The notes under the pieces were generated by a model, which was not told the DNA's origin, did not search any database, and was given only the letters and a program-made list of their open reading frames with translations. Positions 25,123-27,776 of a stretch of DNA of 27,776 nt are shown one piece after another. The DNA lies in assembly GCA_002348545.1 (NCBI GenBank), contig DEBM01000059.1:1-27776 (forward strand), read 5' to 3'. Made by a program: the position numbers and the translations under genes. Positions within the stretch are counted from its first letter, which is position 1, and every line of letters begins with the position of its first letter. The stretch is from Balneolaceae bacterium UBA2956 (GTDB lineage: Bacteria; Bacteroidota; Rhodothermia; Balneolales; Balneolaceae).

Positions 25123-25682
25123 TTGCTATACTTTTTGGGACGAACAGGATAGGGCGCCTCCGCCTCACCAGCTTCTATGGCTTTTAATTGTGATTTATGC
25201 ATTCGCCTTCTAAATGAAGAGAGATGATCAATAAAAAGTATCCCATCTAAGTGGTCATATTCATGCAATATGATTCTAGCAGGCCAGCCAGAAAAATTGC
25301 GAGTATGTTCCACAAAATGCTCATCCAAATATTGAATAGTGATAGCTTCAGCCCGTTTTACCATGTCTTTTACATCTGGAATACTAAGACAGCCCTCGTC
25401 TATACTAACCTGTTGACTACTTTGTTCAATAATCTTAGGGTTAATGCATACAATAAGTCCCAATTTTTCCTCGTCATCTTCTAACACAGGGTCTGCATCA
25501 AAAACAAATACTCGGCGAGATGACCCTACTTGTGGTGCAGCTAAACCTAATCCATTGGAGTGGTACATAGTTTCGATCAAATCTTCTAAAAAGCGATCAA
25601 TAACCTCCGTTCGACCGTCCACCTCTTGTGTTTTTTCTCTTAAAATGGGATCATTATAGGTAACTATAGGCAATATTGACAT
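25119..25682 (-). CDS. def: Peptide deformylase
   Basis: Peptide deformylase is a metalloenzyme that removes the formyl group from the N-terminal methionine of new proteins. It has 187 residues. All three motifs are present: GLGLAAPQ (44-51), EGCLS (96-100, metal ligand Cys98) and HEYDH (140-144, metal ligands His140 and His144 with Glu141 as catalyst). The opening MSILPIVTYNDPILREKTQE is typical. The segment before motif III reads FSGWPARIILHEYDHLDGIL, the form common in Bacteroidota. It overlaps fmt by 4 bp and starts 12 nt after ruvX. The basic tail (RPKKYSK) is normal. Confidence 0.97.
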   Translation of the reverse strand: MSILPIVTYNDPILREKTQEVDGRTEVIDRFLEDLIETMYHSNGLGLAAPQVGSSRRVFVFDADPVLEDDEEKLGLIVCINPKIIEQSSQQVSIDEGCLSIPDVKDMVKRAEAITIQYLDEHFVEHTRNFSGWPARIILHEYDHLDGILFIDHLSSFRRRMHKSQLKAIEAGEAEAPYPVRPKKYSK

Positions 25683-25694
25683 TTATTCACAAAT

Positions 25695-26123
25695 TCAATG
25701 ACTATTAAAATCTAAAAAGCGTTGCAAAATTAAGGCCGCAGCTATTTGATCTATACGTTTCTTTTCTTGTCGCTTCTTTTTAGGAAGACCGGACAAAATC
25801 ATGACGGAATTGGCATCTTTTGAGCTATAACGCTCATCCACCTTATGAATTTCTAGGTTAGGGAATTGTTTTTCGACTTGGTGAATAAACGAGCGGACTC
25901 GCAAAACCGATGCGCCTTCTTTTCCACTTGTTTCAAGTGGCCAACCTACCACTAATCCTTTATATTGCCCTGTTCCTATAAGCCCTTGCAAACGTGGCAT
26001 AAGATCCGAAGTGTTCACTGTTTCTAAAGGACTGGCAATAGTTCTCAATAAATCAGTGTGGGCTAAACCTGTTCGTTTTTGGCCTATATCAACTCCTACA
26101 TATCTAAAGTAATCGGTACTCAA
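25695..26123 (-). CDS. ruvX: Holliday junction resolvase-like protein RuvX/YqgF
   Basis: This 142-residue RNase H-fold nuclease of the YqgF family has been implicated in pre-16S rRNA 5' end processing in E. coli; Holliday junction resolution was the older proposal. The acidic active-site set is visible: Asp12 in YVGVDIGQKRTGLA, Glu97 in KVDERYSS and Asp125 in KKRIDQIAAALIL. The GLVVGWPLETSGKEG loop is conserved. The length is typical. Its ATG overlaps the stop of the upstream HU-like gene by 4 bp, and def follows after 12 nt, so all four genes are likely read from one transcript. Confidence 0.95.
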   Translation of the reverse strand: MSTDYFRYVGVDIGQKRTGLAHTDLLRTIASPLETVNTSDLMPRLQGLIGTGQYKGLVVGWPLETSGKEGASVLRVRSFIHQVEKQFPNLEIHKVDERYSSKDANSVMILSGLPKKKRQEKKRIDQIAAALILQRFLDFNSH

Positions 26124-26443
26124 TCCTCAGAGTCTACATCTTCTAGGGGTTCCCGCAAAAATTGTTTTAGCATTTTACTAGGCTTAAAATGAGTTTTACG
26201 ATGAGCTGGTACGTAAATAACTTCGTTTGTTTTAGGGTTTCTTGCTTTTGGTTTAGCCTTTGTTTCTTTTACCTCAAAAACGCCAAAATCTCTAATTTCG
26301 ATACGACATTCGGTGTCAGCTGACATCATTATCTCTCTAAGTGCAACAATTACAGAATCTACCCATGGCTCAACTTTAATCATAGGATCATTGTTAGCTT
26401 CTGCTACTCTTCTTACTATATCACGTTTTGTGTAGGTCATCAT
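26120..26443 (-). CDS. HU/IHF family DNA-binding protein
   Basis: This 107-residue nucleoid protein belongs to the HU/IHF superfamily. The N-terminal helical dimer part (YTKRDIVRRVAEANNDPMIK) is followed by IEIRDFGVFEVKETKAKPKA and the DNA-gripping arm RNPKTNEVIYVPAHRKTHFK, with the proline at the usual intercalating place in the arm. The acidic tail EDVDSED is extra. Two adjacent ATG codons are possible; AGAGGA (26451-26456) sits 7 nt before the first, so 26443 is preferred. The gene overlaps ruvX by 4 bp and begins the ruvX-def-fmt run. Whether it acts as a homodimer (HU) or as one IHF-like subunit cannot be decided here. Confidence 0.93.
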   Translation of the reverse strand: MMTYTKRDIVRRVAEANNDPMIKVEPWVDSVIVALREIMMSADTECRIEIRDFGVFEVKETKAKPKARNPKTNEVIYVPAHRKTHFKPSKMLKQFLREPLEDVDSED

Positions 26444-26603
26444 AATATTATCCTCTGATATTTACTCGACTTAATGTAGGTTAAATTTATTTTTTTACTC
26501 TAATCTAGATATTCGAATTGGCAATGCATTTAAGCCTTAACAAATTGATATTTATGTAAATACAGAATTCAAATTAATGAACAAATAAACCAATAGCTAA
26601 CAA

Positions 26604-27776
26604 CTATTCATATCTAAGTACATTTTTTACACCTTGTAATTTTTCTAGGCGCTTCATTATTTTATCCAAGTGGGCTATGCCATCCACATACAAGGTAATT
26701 ATACCTTCAAACATACCTTCATCCGAAGAAACATTTATGCTTTTCATGTTAGTTGATAAAGACTTAGAAAGTATATCGGTAATATCATTTATCATACCAA
26801 CACGATCTTCACCAATAACACGTATAGCTCCCAAGAAGGTGGAATCAATGGATTTAGCCCATTTAACATCTATTATCCGGTCACTTTCGTTTTTAAGCAG
26901 ATGCTGCGCATTATTGCACATAGACCGATGTATTTTGACATCACCATTTCGAGAAATAAAGCCTAATACCTCATCGCCAGGTATAGGAGAGCAACAATTG
27001 GCATAGTTATATTTGATATGGCTAATATCGCCATTGAGTATAAGTGCATTTCCTTTACCATAGGACCTAGCCGCATCAAAGTATTTTTGATAGACCTTTT
27101 CGGAAGAATTATTATGCGAACCCTGAATATGATCCTCTTCGGTATCTATTTTACCGGTCGACTTAAACTTCTTAGCTTCCTTAAAGACTTGCATTAACTC
27201 AATGGAACCCGAACCAAGATCAAAAAATAACCCTTGAGTAGATTCATACTTAAATTTACGAGCCACCCTAGTTAGTTCTTGATCCGTGATTTCAAACTTA
27301 GCTTTAGCGCAACGCTTTTCCCAGATTTCACGACCTAAATCCGCTACTTTACGCTGTTTCTGTTTTATAAATTGGCGAATCCTTGATTTGGCTTTATGTG
27401 TAACAACATCATCCATCCAATCTGGATTCAGATTAATTTTAGATCCTGTTATAATTTCAACTTGATCACCATTACGCAATTTATGACGCAATGGAACCAT
27501 TTTATCATTAACCTTTGAGGCAATTGCCCTCTCACCCACTTCAGAGTGAATTTCAAAGGCAAAATCGATTGTTGTAGCATTAAAAGGAAGGGTGCGCAGT
27601 TCACCTTTGGGTGTAAAGACATAAATTTCTTCTTGATAAAGATTGAGTTGAAAATCCTTTACAAAATCGCTTGACGAATCAGGCATTGGGTTTTCCAGTG
27701 CTTCACGAACCCACGAAACTAATCGATCTAGTGACTTTGAACCATCTTGATTTCCTTCTTTATACTTCCAATGAGC
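26604..27776 (-). CDS. RelA/SpoT family (p)ppGpp synthetase/hydrolase, 5' part cut by window
   Basis: This long RSH enzyme makes and degrades the alarmone (p)ppGpp in the stringent response. Only the C-terminal 390 residues are in the window, and the frame runs open to base 27776. It begins with AHWKYKEG, the end of the synthetase domain, followed by the helical link to TGS. The TGS domain has YVFTPKGELRTLPFNATTID and ends GDQVEIITG. A helical region follows, then the zinc-finger/RIS part NYANCCSPIPGDEVLGFISR with a double cysteine, and a C-terminal ACT domain (IRVIGEDRVGMINDITDIL). The hydrolase (HD) and most of the synthetase domains lie outside, so it is not possible to say whether it is bifunctional. 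An internal ATG at 27686 is not the real start. Confidence 0.95.
   Translation of the reverse strand, partial: AHWKYKEGNQDGSKSLDRLVSWVREALENPMPDSSSDFVKDFQLNLYQEEIYVFTPKGELRTLPFNATTIDFAFEIHSEVGERAIASKVNDKMVPLRHKLRNGDQVEIITGSKINLNPDWMDDVVTHKAKSRIRQFIKQKQRKVADLGREIWEKRCAKAKFEITDQELTRVARKFKYESTQGLFFDLGSGSIELMQVFKEAKKFKSTGKIDTEEDHIQGSHNNSSEKVYQKYFDAARSYGKGNALILNGDISHIKYNYANCCSPIPGDEVLGFISRNGDVKIHRSMCNNAQHLLKNESDRIIDVKWAKSIDSTFLGAIRVIGEDRVGMINDITDILSKSLSTNMKSINVSSDEGMFEGIITLYVDGIAHLDKIMKRLEKLQGVKNVLRYE

Overview
The window is about 27.8 kb of low-GC DNA, estimated by eye at under 40% GC. It reads like the chromosome of a Gram-negative member of the Bacteroidota or the related Balneolota/Rhodothermota group. 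The pointers are a TonB-dependent receptor with a carboxypeptidase-like N-terminal domain, a TIGR03643/DUF2805 protein, a DUF285 repeat lipoprotein with the typical C-terminal cap, secreted LVIVD and YVTN propellers, and weak or absent Shine-Dalgarno sites at many starts. The exact lineage cannot be fixed from the sequence alone. No plasmid, phage, IS element or CRISPR signature was seen.

Layout. 1-2118 (minus) is the N-terminal three quarters of glycine decarboxylase gcvP, cut by the window edge exactly before the expected PLP lysine. 2355-5677 (plus) is a two-gene unit of secreted beta-propeller proteins, followed at 5885 by a ZIP metal transporter. 11894-6764 (minus) is a tight four-gene run: ettA, a UMF1/Atg22-like MFS transporter, ydbS and ydbT. 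14842-12116 (minus) is a large TonB-dependent receptor. 14.9-20.3 kb is an AT-rich accessory stretch of small genes: TIGR03643, an ACT-domain protein, YbjQ, a Kazal-type lipoprotein and a 738-residue BspA-like repeat lipoprotein. It also holds a tRNA(CAU) with a clear terminator and several broken small genes that an ORF caller misses. 20.3-21.1 kb is hisE-osmC. Then come gapA (minus) and a P5C dehydrogenase gene (plus), divergently arranged. 26443-24169 (minus) is an HU-like gene, ruvX, def and fmt, with 4-bp overlaps or a 12-nt gap. The right edge holds the C-terminal half of a RelA/SpoT homologue.

How genes fit together. Most of the window is housekeeping: one-carbon/glycine metabolism, translation initiation and protein N-terminal processing, ribosome regulation by EttA, glycolysis, proline catabolism, histidine synthesis and the stringent response. 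The accessory content is at the cell surface: two propellers, the receptor, the Kazal lipoprotein and the repeat lipoprotein. I did not find a clear new defence or biosynthetic system. The best candidates for a second look are the propeller pair beside the ZIP transporter, where equivalent histidines recur from blade to blade, and a previously uncalled 71-residue membrane protein gene downstream of ybjQ that is split by one extra base in an A6 run. Other decayed small genes lie close by.
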